From: Chryseobacterium fluminis
GTDB lineage: Bacteria; Bacteroidota; Bacteroidia; Flavobacteriales; Weeksellaceae
NCBI RefSeq assembly: GCF_026314945.1
Contig: NZ_CP111121.1
Span: forward strand, 3,596,001 to 3,660,000
DNA: 64,000 bases
Reading direction: 5' to 3'
This document shows, piece by piece, positions 17,626-26,652 of this stretch; within the stretch, counting starts at the first letter, position 1, and the number at the start of each line of letters is the position of its first letter. The notes under the pieces are model-generated. The model made no database searches. It was not told the origin of the DNA and was given only the letters and a program-made list of their open reading frames with translations. The position numbers and the translations under genes were made by a program.

Positions 17626-18786
17626 ATGAATAAAACTTTCAAAATATATGCTGTAATTTTCATCATTGTCATGGTGATTCTGGCATTGCTTGAAGTTAAT
17701 AAAAAAGAAACGACGGATTGGCGAAAGAATTTCAGTGTTAATGAAAAGTCGCCGTTCGGATTATTTGTTTTTAATGAAGAGGCTAAAAGTCTTTTTCATA
17801 ATCAGTTAAAAAAAATAGAAAAGACTCCTTATGATTACTATAACCAGCATAAAAAGAACCCTCATAATATTCTGATTGTCGAAAGTGAAGTAGATACAGA
17901 ATCATGGAATAATATTCTGGACCAGGTTTCAAAAGGTTCGGATGCCATGCTGGTCGTAAGTGAAATGCCGAAAAACATCGCAGACAGTATAGGATACTAC
18001 GATTCCCAGATCTCTTTTGCCGAACAGAATGTTTTGAAACTGACGGATAAAAAATATCAGAATGATTTTATTACCCTGGATAAATTTCCGTCGGGCCGAG
18101 GTTTTGTGTATATCAAGCCTCAGGTGGAAATTCTGGGAAAAATGATTGATGAAAGTAAACATGAGCAGGTTAATTTTATCAAAAGAAAATTAGGCAAAGG
18201 GAATATTTATGTCCACTGTGAGCCTCTTTTTCTGACCAATTACTATCTTCTGAAATCCGGAAATATCCAATATGCACAGGATGTATTCTCTTACCTTGAT
18301 AACAAAGAAACCCTGTGGTTTGTAGAAAGCAGTACACAAACTTCACGTTTTTTTATGAGGTTTGTTCTCGCCAATCCGGCTTTAAAATATGCCTGGTGGG
18401 TACTTTTGGGAGGCTTGGTCTTATTTATTTTCTTCAATGCAAAAAGAAAACAGCGGATCGTACCGGTTATTGTGCCTCTGAGAAACACATCGGTTGATTT
18501 CGTGAAAAGTATCGGAAATCTTTATTTGCAGGAAGGAGACTTTCATGATATGATGGCCAAAAAAGCCCAGTATTTTCTAAACAAAGTAAGATTGGATCTT
18601 TTAATCGATACCCAAAATCTGAATGATGATTTTGCGAATAAACTTCAGCTGAAAACCGGAAAACCGATAGAATTGATTCTTGAAGGTATCGAACTGATCA
18701 AAAAAGCACAGGATCCCTATGCCAGTGTCATAAAAGAAGATCTTGTAAGAATGAATAAAATACTGGATGAAATTGTAAGAATCTAA
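17626..18786 (+). CDS. DUF4350 domain-containing membrane protein
   Basis: 386 aa. An N-terminal membrane anchor (about 5-22) precedes an extracytoplasmic domain of about 200 residues with NEKSPFGLFVFNEEA near its start, the place where DUF4350 domains begin. A second transmembrane helix lies at about 257-274 (YAWWVLLGGLVLFIFFNAK), followed by a cytoplasmic helical tail. DUF4350 resembles a degenerate glutamine-amidotransferase/ThuA-like fold; no catalytic triad is evident. It sits between DUF4129 and MoxR, the usual place in this cluster. Confidence 0.78.
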   Translation: MNKTFKIYAVIFIIVMVILALLEVNKKETTDWRKNFSVNEKSPFGLFVFNEEAKSLFHNQLKKIEKTPYDYYNQHKKNPHNILIVESEVDTESWNNILDQVSKGSDAMLVVSEMPKNIADSIGYYDSQISFAEQNVLKLTDKKYQNDFITLDKFPSGRGFVYIKPQVEILGKMIDESKHEQVNFIKRKLGKGNIYVHCEPLFLTNYYLLKSGNIQYAQDVFSYLDNKETLWFVESSTQTSRFFMRFVLANPALKYAWWVLLGGLVLFIFFNAKRKQRIVPVIVPLRNTSVDFVKSIGNLYLQEGDFHDMMAKKAQYFLNKVRLDLLIDTQNLNDDFANKLQLKTGKPIELILEGIELIKKAQDPYASVIKEDLVRMNKILDEIVRI

Positions 18787-18865
18787 CCCTCTGGAAATAT
18801 GGCAAAGTAACAATTTCCCCTATTGGTAAACTGTTAAATTGCTCAATTGTTAAATTAAAAAGAAT

Positions 18866-19897
18866 ATGGAAAACTTTGAAAACCAAAATATAGAAGATCA
18901 GATTTCTATAAATCTTGATAAAAAAGAAGATCAGTTTCAGTCAAGAATAGATATGATTGAACTTCGCGCAAGCCTGGAAAAAGTAAAAGCCGAAATTGCA
19001 AAAGTAATTGTAGGCCAGGAAACGATGATTGAACATCTCTTAGCCGCACTCTTATCGAACGGACATGTTCTGATCGAGGGCGTACCCGGAGTTGCCAAGA
19101 CCATTACCGCAAAATTATTAGCCAAAACAATTGATGTCGATTTCAGCAGGATTCAGTTTACCCCGGATCTCATGCCTTCGGATATTCTAGGAACCTCTAT
19201 TTTTAATGTAAAAAACTCTGAATTTGAATTTAAAAAAGGACCTGTTTTCTCCAACTTTATTTTAATTGACGAAATCAACAGGTCGCCTGCTAAAACCCAG
19301 GCTGCTCTTTTTGAAGTAATGGAAGAGCAACAGATCACGATGGACGGAACACGCTACATTATGGAAGAACCGTTTTTGGTAGTGGCTACTCAGAATCCGA
19401 TAGAGCACGAAGGAACGTACAGACTTCCCGAGGCTCAGCTGGACCGTTTTCTTTTCAAAATAAATGTTGGCTATCCTAATCTTGAACAGGAAATAATCAT
19501 CATTAAAAATCAGCACGAAAATAAACAGGAAGACAAAACAGAAGCTGTGGGCAAAGTCATTACAGCCCGGCAGTTGAAGAGCTATCAGCAGTTGGTTAAA
19601 CAAATCATTGTCGAAGCGCAGCTGATGGAATATATTGCTAAGATTATTATCAATACTAGAGAAAACCAGTTTCTGTATCTGGGTGCATCTCCAAGAGCCA
19701 GTCTGGCATTATTAACGGCCTCAAAGGCATTTGCAGCACTACGGGGAAGAGATTTTGTAACGCCTGAAGATATTAAAGAAGCAAGTTACGCGGTACTGAG
19801 ACACAGGGTCATTGTGTCGCCCGAAAGAGAAATGGAAGGCCTTACTGCGGACGAAATTATAAGACAGATATTAGAAGGAATAGAGATTCCCAGATAG
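18866..19897 (+). CDS. MoxR family AAA+ ATPase
   Basis: 343 aa, cytosolic. An N-terminal charged extension of about 35 residues precedes the AAA core: Walker A EGVPGVAKT (71-79), Walker B FILIDEINRSPAKTQ, sensor 1 VVATQNPIEHEGTY and the family motif LPEAQLDRFLF. The C-terminal lid contains GASPRASLALL with the sensor 2 Arg. MoxR ATPases act as chaperones that mature or remodel partners, typically the VWA/DUF58 protein encoded next door. The 79-base gap upstream is the largest in this operon and contains no clear terminator. Confidence 0.93.
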   Translation: MENFENQNIEDQISINLDKKEDQFQSRIDMIELRASLEKVKAEIAKVIVGQETMIEHLLAALLSNGHVLIEGVPGVAKTITAKLLAKTIDVDFSRIQFTPDLMPSDILGTSIFNVKNSEFEFKKGPVFSNFILIDEINRSPAKTQAALFEVMEEQQITMDGTRYIMEEPFLVVATQNPIEHEGTYRLPEAQLDRFLFKINVGYPNLEQEIIIIKNQHENKQEDKTEAVGKVITARQLKSYQQLVKQIIVEAQLMEYIAKIIINTRENQFLYLGASPRASLALLTASKAFAALRGRDFVTPEDIKEASYAVLRHRVIVSPEREMEGLTADEIIRQILEGIEIPR

Positions 19898-19961
19898 AAA
19901 TAATTACCGCTAAAATTGTCAGGTGCCCGTTTTAGCTTACTGCCAGAAATTATAGCCGCTA

Positions 19962-21284
19962 ATGAAGAACTTATACATCAATACACACTTTTTTTTCATG
20001 CTCATCGGAGTAGGGATACTTTATGTCCTGGCATTCTTCTTTCCGGTTTTTATGTGGATGGCCCATATTCTGCTGGTACTGTCTTTCCTGGCAGCCTTTG
20101 TTGATGGTCTTTTACTGTTCATTGAGAAAGATGGAATAATCGCACAGAGAATTTTACCCGAAAAATTATCCAATGGAGATGAAAATCCTGTAAAAATAGA
20201 TGTTAAAAACAATTACAGGTTTAAAATTACGGCTAAAATCATTGATGAAATCCCTTTTCAGTTTCAGAAGAGAGATTTCATGATACAAAAGCGCATTGAA
20301 TCTGGAAAAAATACATTTTTCCAATATATTCTCGAGCCCAAAGAAAGAGGAGAATATCAATTTGGAAGCTTAAATATTTATGCAGAATCACCAATCGGAT
20401 TCGTTTCAAAGAGATTTCAGTTCTTAAAAAATGCGGACTTAGCCTCGTATCCTTCATTTATTCATCTCCGGAAATATGAGTTAATGGCTATTCAGAGCGA
20501 ATTTATGTTGGGTGGAATCAAAAAGATAAGGAAACTGGGCCACACGATGGAGTTTGAGCAGATCAAAGAATACGTTCCGGGGGACGACATCCGCACCATC
20601 AACTGGAAGGCGACGTCTAAAACAAACCGTCTGATGGTAAATCAGTTTCAGGATGAGAAATCTCAGCGTATTTTTATGTTGATCGATACGGGAAGAACGA
20701 TGAAAATGCCCTTTAACGGGCTTAGTCTGCTGGATTATTCTATTAATGCAACGATGGCGCTCTCCCATATTATTCTGAAGAAAAGCGACAGGGCAGGAAT
20801 GATGACTTTTTCCAAAAAAACAGAAAACAAAATTGCAGCAGAAAATAAATCGGGACAACTGAAAAAAATATCCGAGGCTCTTTATAATATAAAGACTGAC
20901 TTTTTCGAGAGTGATTTCAACAGGCTGTATCAGGATGTTAAATACTCGATTAATCAAAGAAGTCTGATCCTGCTTTTTACGAATTTTGAAACCCTGGATG
21001 GTCTTAACAGGCAGATGAAATATCTTCGAGGGATTGCAAAAAACCATTTGCTGGTTGTTGTTTTCTTTAAAAATTCAGAACTGCAGACACTGATCCATAA
21101 AAACCCGGAAAAGATGCAGGAAATCTACGACGAAATCATTGCCGAAAAATTCGAATTTGAAAAAAAACTGATCATTCAGGAACTTCGGAAATACGGTATC
21201 TATACCGTGTATACCTTACCTGAGAATCTTAACATCGATGTTATCAATAAATATTTGGAGATAAAATCAAGAGGAATTTTGTAA
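19962..21284 (+). CDS. DUF58 domain-containing protein (VWA-like)
   Basis: 440 aa. Two adjacent N-terminal transmembrane helices (about 8-27 and 30-52), a beta-rich extracytoplasmic-like region, then the DUF58 signature EYVPGDDIRTINWKATSKTN (about 203-222). A VWA-like domain follows with MLIDTGRTMK in place of the metal-binding DxSxS motif (DTGRT: the first Asp is kept, the serines are not), then DRAGMMTF. This family is the standard partner of MoxR ATPases. It is the last gene of the operon, followed 22 bases later by an OsmC gene. Confidence 0.88.
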   Translation: MKNLYINTHFFFMLIGVGILYVLAFFFPVFMWMAHILLVLSFLAAFVDGLLLFIEKDGIIAQRILPEKLSNGDENPVKIDVKNNYRFKITAKIIDEIPFQFQKRDFMIQKRIESGKNTFFQYILEPKERGEYQFGSLNIYAESPIGFVSKRFQFLKNADLASYPSFIHLRKYELMAIQSEFMLGGIKKIRKLGHTMEFEQIKEYVPGDDIRTINWKATSKTNRLMVNQFQDEKSQRIFMLIDTGRTMKMPFNGLSLLDYSINATMALSHIILKKSDRAGMMTFSKKTENKIAAENKSGQLKKISEALYNIKTDFFESDFNRLYQDVKYSINQRSLILLFTNFETLDGLNRQMKYLRGIAKNHLLVVVFFKNSELQTLIHKNPEKMQEIYDEIIAEKFEFEKKLIIQELRKYGIYTVYTLPENLNIDVINKYLEIKSRGIL

Positions 21285-21306
21285 TTTTGCAAGAAGCCAT
21301 AAGCCA

Positions 21307-21726
21307 ATGAAAATAACACTTAACAGAATAAACGACGATTTTTTATTTGAATGCACCAATTCACAGGGAAATTCAATTCTTTTGGACAATACAACACAGC
21401 CGGGAGCGAAAGGAGTTTCGCCAATGGAAAGTGTGCTGATGGCAGTAGCAGGATGCAGTGGGATAGATGTCGTTTCCATTTTGAAAAAGCAGAGACAGGA
21501 AATTACGGGTTTTAAAGCTGAAGTGGAAGGAGAAAGAGTGCAGGTAGAAGATGCCAAGCCCTTCAAATCGATGTTGGTGAAATTTTATCTTGAAGGAAAT
21601 ATAGATCCCAAAAAAGCTGAAAAAGCAGCACAGCTGTCTTTTGATAAATACTGTTCTGTATCCAAAACACTGGAACCCAATGTAGAAATCGGGTATGAAG
21701 TGTATGTAAATGATGAAAAGATTTAA
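21307..21726 (+). CDS. OsmC family peroxiredoxin-like protein
   Basis: 139 aa. The two redox cysteines of the OsmC/Ohr fold are present: Cys50 in AVAGCSGIDV and Cys116 in FDKYCSVSKTLEPN. The family fold is a homodimer that reduces organic hydroperoxides, although many small YhfA-like OsmC proteins have no proven substrate. Cytosolic. It may be read through from the DUF58 operon because no terminator separates them; a terminator follows it. Confidence 0.92.
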   Translation: MKITLNRINDDFLFECTNSQGNSILLDNTTQPGAKGVSPMESVLMAVAGCSGIDVVSILKKQRQEITGFKAEVEGERVQVEDAKPFKSMLVKFYLEGNIDPKKAEKAAQLSFDKYCSVSKTLEPNVEIGYEVYVNDEKI

Positions 21727-21749
21727 TTTTCTTCGTATAAAAAAGTAAA

Positions 21750-21776
21750 AAAACCGGACTGTCAGTCCGGCTTTTT
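21750..21776. terminator. bidirectional terminator between OsmC and the T9SS protein
   Basis: CCGGACT (21754-21760) and AGTCCGG (21764-21770) form a perfect stem with a 3-base loop. There are T-runs on both strands, and the hairpin lies between two convergent genes. Confidence 0.92.
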
Positions 21777-21797
21777 GTTGATTAGTATTGTTTTTAA

Positions 21798-23477
21798 TTA
21801 TCTTTTAATAATTTTCGTGCTTTTAACGGCGCCGTCTTTCATCGTCAACGTTAGAATATAAATACCTGCTTTTACCCCTTCAAGATGTAATCCTGAAGAA
21901 GGATTGTCAAAAGTTTTCACTACGACTCCTGAAAGATCAGTTACTACAGCATGTTTCACCTGGTCAGCTTTATCAATATTCAGAACATCTGTAAACGGAT
22001 TAGGGTATGCTAATATCGGCTTCTCTGTTTTTGTTTCATTCGTTGCTAAATTCAGTGGCTCCAAAGTTACCGTTACCGTCCATGTATTGTTGTCAACTCT
22101 GTTATAAGAAGCATCACACCCTAAACTTTGGTCACCCCACATTCTCCATGCTCTTAATTCGAAATTTACATTGCCTGTTAAATTGTTGGCAATAGCCAGG
22201 CCGGTTCTGTTGTAAGAGTAGGTTCCTCCCGAAGAAGAAGATCCTGAAGAAACTTCCGTTTCAGTATTGCCGTTGGTTGTGCAAACCAGCAAACTTTTCT
22301 GTTCAGACATCCATGCCCCCGCCTGCGCCGTCATGGTATAAGATACACTGGTAGATTTTATCTTAAACCCGGCAGGAACGTTTACGGTAAGAGTACCCGG
22401 ACAGCTTGCAGTGGATGTAGTGGTTGGAGTAAGGTCGCTGTATTCTGTATTGATATCTCCTGCAGAGTATGTAGTGGATATCTGTCCTGTAACGAATTCT
22501 TTCATTTTCCAGAAGCCTTGTGAAGAACCACAGTTTGATCTCACCCAGAAATAATAGGTTTGCCCGGTGGTCAGATTATTCAGACTCACAGAAGTAGTTC
22601 CTGCTGCAACGCTTCCCGAAGGAACGGTAGTTGCAGTGGGAGCCGTAGAAGAAGTACTGTAATAATACTGATATCCTGCTGATGGAGCATTAGCAGGGGC
22701 GGCCCAGCTCAGCACTGCTGTTGTAGTTGTGGTCGTAGAAATAATATTAGTAGGAGCAGAACAGGCATTATAAGCATCAGCTGAAAATGCAAAGATATTA
22801 GGCACACCTCCGGATACTTTGGTTACGGTAACACTCTGAACATTCTTTGATTGATTGGCTGCATTAATAGCTAAAGGAATCTGGTACAGTCTTGGGTTGG
22901 TGCCATTCCCTGATTCCAGATTGTCATTAGTCAGATTAATTCTTCCGATTCCCTGAATGGCATAATCGCTCCCGCCGTACCAGTCTGAAATATTTACGGC
23001 TGCAAATGACTGAGAACTTCCATCTGAAAAGTTAACATCCAAATCTACCACGCAGTCTCCGCTGCCACCCGTTGCCAGCATAAAAAGGCTGATAACCGGA
23101 ATCGGATTGGAGAATGTAACGGTTCCATTGCTTCCTGCAGCAGGAAGTCTTAATGAATTGTTGGAAGAGTAAGAAGCAAGCTGATAACTCAGCCCGGATG
23201 TAGATCCCACAGCCGTATTGATGATTCCGTTAACAGGAAGCCCATAGGATAAAGGAGAGCCTGAGCCTGTCAGTTGAAAATCTCTAGATATAAAGGCATA
23301 ATTTACACCATCAACATCGCTGTTTGTAGATGAAGCGGAAGGGCCGACCCCATTGGCAATAACATCAGCATTTAAACCACTTTGAATGGTAAGGGGCTGA
23401 TATTCCTGCGCGTGAATAAGGGTTGTGAATAAACTTGACAGGACCAGGCCTGCGATAGGTAGTAGTTTTCCTTTCAT
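21798..23477 (-). CDS. T9SS-secreted protein with fibronectin type III domain
   Basis: 559 aa. Signal peptide ending ...TLIHAQ (residue 24). A beta-rich domain (25-235) is followed by a fibronectin III domain (about 240-325; NIISTTTTTTAVLSWAAPANA ... GQTYYFWVRSNCG), another beta domain, and a C-terminal type A sorting domain (about 485-559: ILAYPNPFTDVLNI, GVVVKTFDNP, GIYILTL, STKIIKR). The sorting domain predicts export through the type IX system and attachment at, or release from, the cell surface. Function is unknown, perhaps adhesion. Cysteine pairs suggest disulfides. Confidence 0.88.
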   Translation of the reverse strand: MKGKLLPIAGLVLSSLFTTLIHAQEYQPLTIQSGLNADVIANGVGPSASSTNSDVDGVNYAFISRDFQLTGSGSPLSYGLPVNGIINTAVGSTSGLSYQLASYSSNNSLRLPAAGSNGTVTFSNPIPVISLFMLATGGSGDCVVDLDVNFSDGSSQSFAAVNISDWYGGSDYAIQGIGRINLTNDNLESGNGTNPRLYQIPLAINAANQSKNVQSVTVTKVSGGVPNIFAFSADAYNACSAPTNIISTTTTTTAVLSWAAPANAPSAGYQYYYSTSSTAPTATTVPSGSVAAGTTSVSLNNLTTGQTYYFWVRSNCGSSQGFWKMKEFVTGQISTTYSAGDINTEYSDLTPTTTSTASCPGTLTVNVPAGFKIKSTSVSYTMTAQAGAWMSEQKSLLVCTTNGNTETEVSSGSSSSGGTYSYNRTGLAIANNLTGNVNFELRAWRMWGDQSLGCDASYNRVDNNTWTVTVTLEPLNLATNETKTEKPILAYPNPFTDVLNIDKADQVKHAVVTDLSGVVVKTFDNPSSGLHLEGVKAGIYILTLTMKDGAVKSTKIIKR

Positions 23478-23687
23478 AAGAATACTTTTAGTTTTGTTAT
23501 GCTAATATAATTATATATTGTAAATAATTTACTATATTAATTGAAATGATATTAATTTTTTACTTATAGAAGGGTAAAATAATAGATTTGTTATGTTGCC
23601 TTTTAAATCTCATACTGGGATAATAAGAAGTAAATTTTAATGATAAAATGGCTGATATCTATGTGGAAATTCCCATTTAAATATAAA

Positions 23688-23709
23688 AAAAACCTCTTTA
23701 AAAGAGGTT
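23688..23709 (-). terminator. terminator of the GH63-like gene
   Basis: AACCTCTTT (23691-23699) pairs with AAAGAGGTT (23701-23709), and on the minus strand a T-run follows. The stem lies just after the stop at 23715. Confidence 0.88.
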
Positions 23710-23714
23710 TTACA

Positions 23715-26330
23715 TTATATTGTCAATCTGGTTTTCATTAATTTGGCGACTGTGGCAGTCCAGCCCGTCTGATGCGAGGCGCCGACTCCGCGGCCATTAT
23801 CTCCATGGAAATATTCAAAGAAGGTAATATAATCTTTAAAATTTTCGTCATAATTAAACTTTGGATTTCCACCATTGAAAGCACGTTCTCCATTCTCATC
23901 TTTCAAAAATATCGAACACAGTCTTCCGCTGATGTTCTGTGCCACTTCATCCAGGTTCCGCTTATCTCCGCTTCCGGTCGGCAATTCTACTTTCAGGCTG
24001 TTACCATAGTAAAAATGGAAACGCTGTAAACTTTCCACAATCAGGAAGTTGATCGGAAACCAGATAGGACCCCGCCAATTGCTGTTGCCGCCAAACATAC
24101 GGCTGTCGCTTTCTGCCGGTGTATAATACACGATATTTTCAGTGCCATGAACAGAGAATTTAAAAGGGTTTTCCTGGTAAACTTTTGACATAGCCCTGAT
24201 TCCGTACTGACTTAAAAATTCGTTTTCATCAAGCATTCTTGATAAAACTTTTGTCAAACGGGTCTTTCGGAGAATACTCATCAGGTGTTTTCTGCCATGT
24301 CCTTCCTCTTCCCAGTGGGATACCAATTTGGTAAGTTCAGGCTTATTTTTTAAGACCCATTCCATTCTGGCCTGGAAATTAGGCATCTTATCCAGGAGAT
24401 GATGGTCTACAATTTCCACAGCAAACAGAGGAATTAATCCGACAATACTTCGCAGTTTCAATGAAACACTATTCCCGTTACCAAGCTGCAGAACATCATA
24501 GAAAAACCCGTCTTCCTCATTCCACAGCCCTTTGGTGCCTTCACCCAGATTTTCCATAGCTTCAGCAATATATAAATAGTGCTCAAAAAACTTGATCGCC
24601 ATGTCTTCATACACCTGGTAATACTGAGCAAGCTCCATAGCAATTCTCATCATATTCAGGGCATACATCGCCATCCAGCTTGTCCCGTCTGCCTGCTCCA
24701 GGTGCTGCCCGTCTTTTAATTCCATATTCCGGTCAAAAGCACCTATATTATCCAATCCAAGAAAACCGCCTCCGAAGATATTTTTACCGTTTTTATCTTT
24801 TCTGTTGACCCACCAGGTAAAATTTAACAGCAGCTTCTGAAATACTTTTTCGAGGAATAAAAGATCCGGCTTTCCGTTTTGTTTCTCATCGATTTTAAAA
24901 ACGCGGAAGCATGACCATGCATGTACCGGAGGGTTCACATCACTTAGATTCCATTCGTATGCAGGAAGTTGGCCATTGGGATGCATATACCATTCTTTCG
25001 TCAGCAAAAGAAGCTGTCCTTTTGCAAATTCAGCATCAATAATTGCAAACGGCACACAGTGAAAAGCTAGATCCCATGTGGCATACCATGGATATTCCCA
25101 CTTATCAGGCATGGAAATGATATCTTTATTGTGCATATGATTCCACTCCGTATTTCGCACATAATTGGTAAAGTCCCTTGGAGCCTTAAAATTAGGATCA
25201 CCTTTCAGCCATTTTCCGACATTATAATGATAAAACTGCTTGTTCCAGAGAAGTCCCGCAAAAGCCTGTCTCTGAACATTTTTTTCATCATCGCTTATAA
25301 TATCATTCTGAATTTCACTGTAAAATTCGTTGGCTTCCTCTATTCTGGTATGCAGGATGTTATCAAAATCCTCAAAAGGTTCGTCAAGATCATGGGGAGA
25401 CAATCGGAAATCAAATGTTTTAGATTGTCCGGCCCCGATGATTTCATCGCGCAAAAATGCAGCTTTACTTCCGTTTTTTTCAGGATTTACCGTGTTGCTT
25501 CCGTAAGTAATGTAGTCATTGATTCCGTCTTTATAGTAGGTATTTCCGGGATAAGGTGCCCCGTACAATTTAGGACCATTCGTTTCATTTTCACAGAAAA
25601 CACTCTCTGCATCGGTATTTCTGGAATAGAATTTTTTGATCGGAACACTGTCATGATGGATGTCGATACAGCCATCACCGGAAGCATTCGTTTGTCCCTT
25701 GTAAGTATTATAACCCCACTTCCAGTTATTTCTGAACCATACAGTAGGAGCCACTACAATAGGAGCATCATTGTTACTTCTGTTGCAGACGGTCACCCGG
25801 ACTAAAATATCATTATGTTCAGCCTTCGCATATTCAATGAAAATATCAAAATATTCGTCGTTATCAAAAATTCCGGTATCGAAAATCTCATATTCAGGTT
25901 CTTTCTTGCTTCTTCTTCCGTTTTCAGCACGGATATCATCATAAGGAAACTCATTGATAGGATACTTATACACCATTTTCATGTAACTGTGCGTAGGAGT
26001 ATTGTCCAGATAGTAAAAAAGTTCTTTGATATCCTCACCGTGATTCCCCTGGGGATTACTTAACCCAAAAAAACGTTCTTTAACCATCTTGTCTTTCTTA
26101 TTCCAGAAAGCAAGGGCAAAACAAAAAAGCTGTTTTACATCAGAGATACCTGCGATTCCTTCTTCACCCCATCGATAAGCGTAGCTCTCGGCATTATTGT
26201 GATTGGCAAAATTCCAGGCATCCCCGTTTGCACTATAATCTTCACGCACATTTCCCCACTGCCTGTTGCTGACATATGGTCCCCAATTTTTCCAGTTATG
26301 ATCTTGTAATCTTTGTTTTTCGGCACTCAT
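23715..26330 (-). CDS. GH63-like / MGH1-type glycoside hydrolase (glucosidase)
   Basis: 871 aa with no signal peptide, so cytosolic. The N-terminus (RLQDHNWKNWGPYVSNRQWGNVREDYS) and the C-terminal (alpha/alpha)6-barrel with YPWYATWDLAFHCVPFA, GGGFLGLDNIGAFDR, EQADGTSWMAMY and GGNSNWRGPIWFPINFL match the MGH1-like/GH63 clan. The acidic residues in ATWDLAF and in the later barrel are the likely acid/base pair. Relatives hydrolyse short alpha-glucosides such as mannosylglycerate, glucosylglycerate or glucose-containing oligosaccharides. The substrate here is unknown. A 4-alpha-glucanotransferase in this window (43980) would act on related sugars. Monocistronic. Confidence 0.85.
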   Translation of the reverse strand: MSAEKQRLQDHNWKNWGPYVSNRQWGNVREDYSANGDAWNFANHNNAESYAYRWGEEGIAGISDVKQLFCFALAFWNKKDKMVKERFFGLSNPQGNHGEDIKELFYYLDNTPTHSYMKMVYKYPINEFPYDDIRAENGRRSKKEPEYEIFDTGIFDNDEYFDIFIEYAKAEHNDILVRVTVCNRSNNDAPIVVAPTVWFRNNWKWGYNTYKGQTNASGDGCIDIHHDSVPIKKFYSRNTDAESVFCENETNGPKLYGAPYPGNTYYKDGINDYITYGSNTVNPEKNGSKAAFLRDEIIGAGQSKTFDFRLSPHDLDEPFEDFDNILHTRIEEANEFYSEIQNDIISDDEKNVQRQAFAGLLWNKQFYHYNVGKWLKGDPNFKAPRDFTNYVRNTEWNHMHNKDIISMPDKWEYPWYATWDLAFHCVPFAIIDAEFAKGQLLLLTKEWYMHPNGQLPAYEWNLSDVNPPVHAWSCFRVFKIDEKQNGKPDLLFLEKVFQKLLLNFTWWVNRKDKNGKNIFGGGFLGLDNIGAFDRNMELKDGQHLEQADGTSWMAMYALNMMRIAMELAQYYQVYEDMAIKFFEHYLYIAEAMENLGEGTKGLWNEEDGFFYDVLQLGNGNSVSLKLRSIVGLIPLFAVEIVDHHLLDKMPNFQARMEWVLKNKPELTKLVSHWEEEGHGRKHLMSILRKTRLTKVLSRMLDENEFLSQYGIRAMSKVYQENPFKFSVHGTENIVYYTPAESDSRMFGGNSNWRGPIWFPINFLIVESLQRFHFYYGNSLKVELPTGSGDKRNLDEVAQNISGRLCSIFLKDENGERAFNGGNPKFNYDENFKDYITFFEYFHGDNGRGVGASHQTGWTATVAKLMKTRLTI

Positions 26331-26349
26331 ATTTCAACCTATTTCATTA

Positions 26350-26380
26350 CGAAGGTAGTTTTTTTGGAAAAAAAATCCAA
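26350..26380 (-). promoter_or_regulatory. candidate promoter of the GH63-like gene
   Basis: On the minus strand TACCTTCG (26357-26350) matches 7 of 8 bases of TAnnTTTG, and TTGG lies 19 bases upstream in place of TTTG. It is 20 bases before the ATG. Confidence 0.4.
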
Positions 26381-26483
26381 CTTTCAAAATCTGAAAAATT
26401 GTTAATATCGTTTCAAAATCCTTCTGTTTATCGTTATTTACAATGTTAAATTAAATTTTTATAAATATTTAAAAAAAATGTTA

Positions 26484-26491
26484 TATCTTTG
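26484..26491 (+). promoter_or_regulatory. -7 promoter element of the methionine operon
   Basis: TATCTTTG matches TAnnTTTG exactly and lies 30 bases before the riboswitch P1 stem. The -33 region is AT-rich without a clear TTTG. Confidence 0.65.
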
Positions 26492-26520
26492 CCGCATTCG
26501 ATCATTCACATATTGAAAAT

Positions 26521-26625
26521 GTTATCAAGAAAGGTTGAGGGATTAGACCCTGTGAAACCTTAGCAACCCTTTGCGCAAGCAGAGAAGGTGCTACGTTCTA
26601 CCGAAAATTTTTTTGGACAGATAAC
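26521..26625 (+). ncRNA. SAM-I (S-box) riboswitch
   Basis: The P1 stem is GTTATC (26521-26526) with GATAAC (26620-26625). Inside it are the conserved blocks AAGAAAGGTTGAGGGATTAGA, in which the GAGGGA and kink-turn parts are recognisable, then CCCTGTGAAACCTTAGCAACC (the TGAAACC..GCAACC core) and AAGGTGCTAC. These are the class I S-adenosylmethionine aptamer landmarks in the right order. Downstream CTGAA/TTCAG (26629-26643) forms a small hairpin without a T-run. Control may therefore be translational or by a structure I cannot resolve. It precedes the metX-like gene by 27 bases and should repress the operon when SAM is plentiful. Confidence 0.93.
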
Positions 26626-26652
26626 TTACTGAAGTTCTTTCAGCCATTTCTT

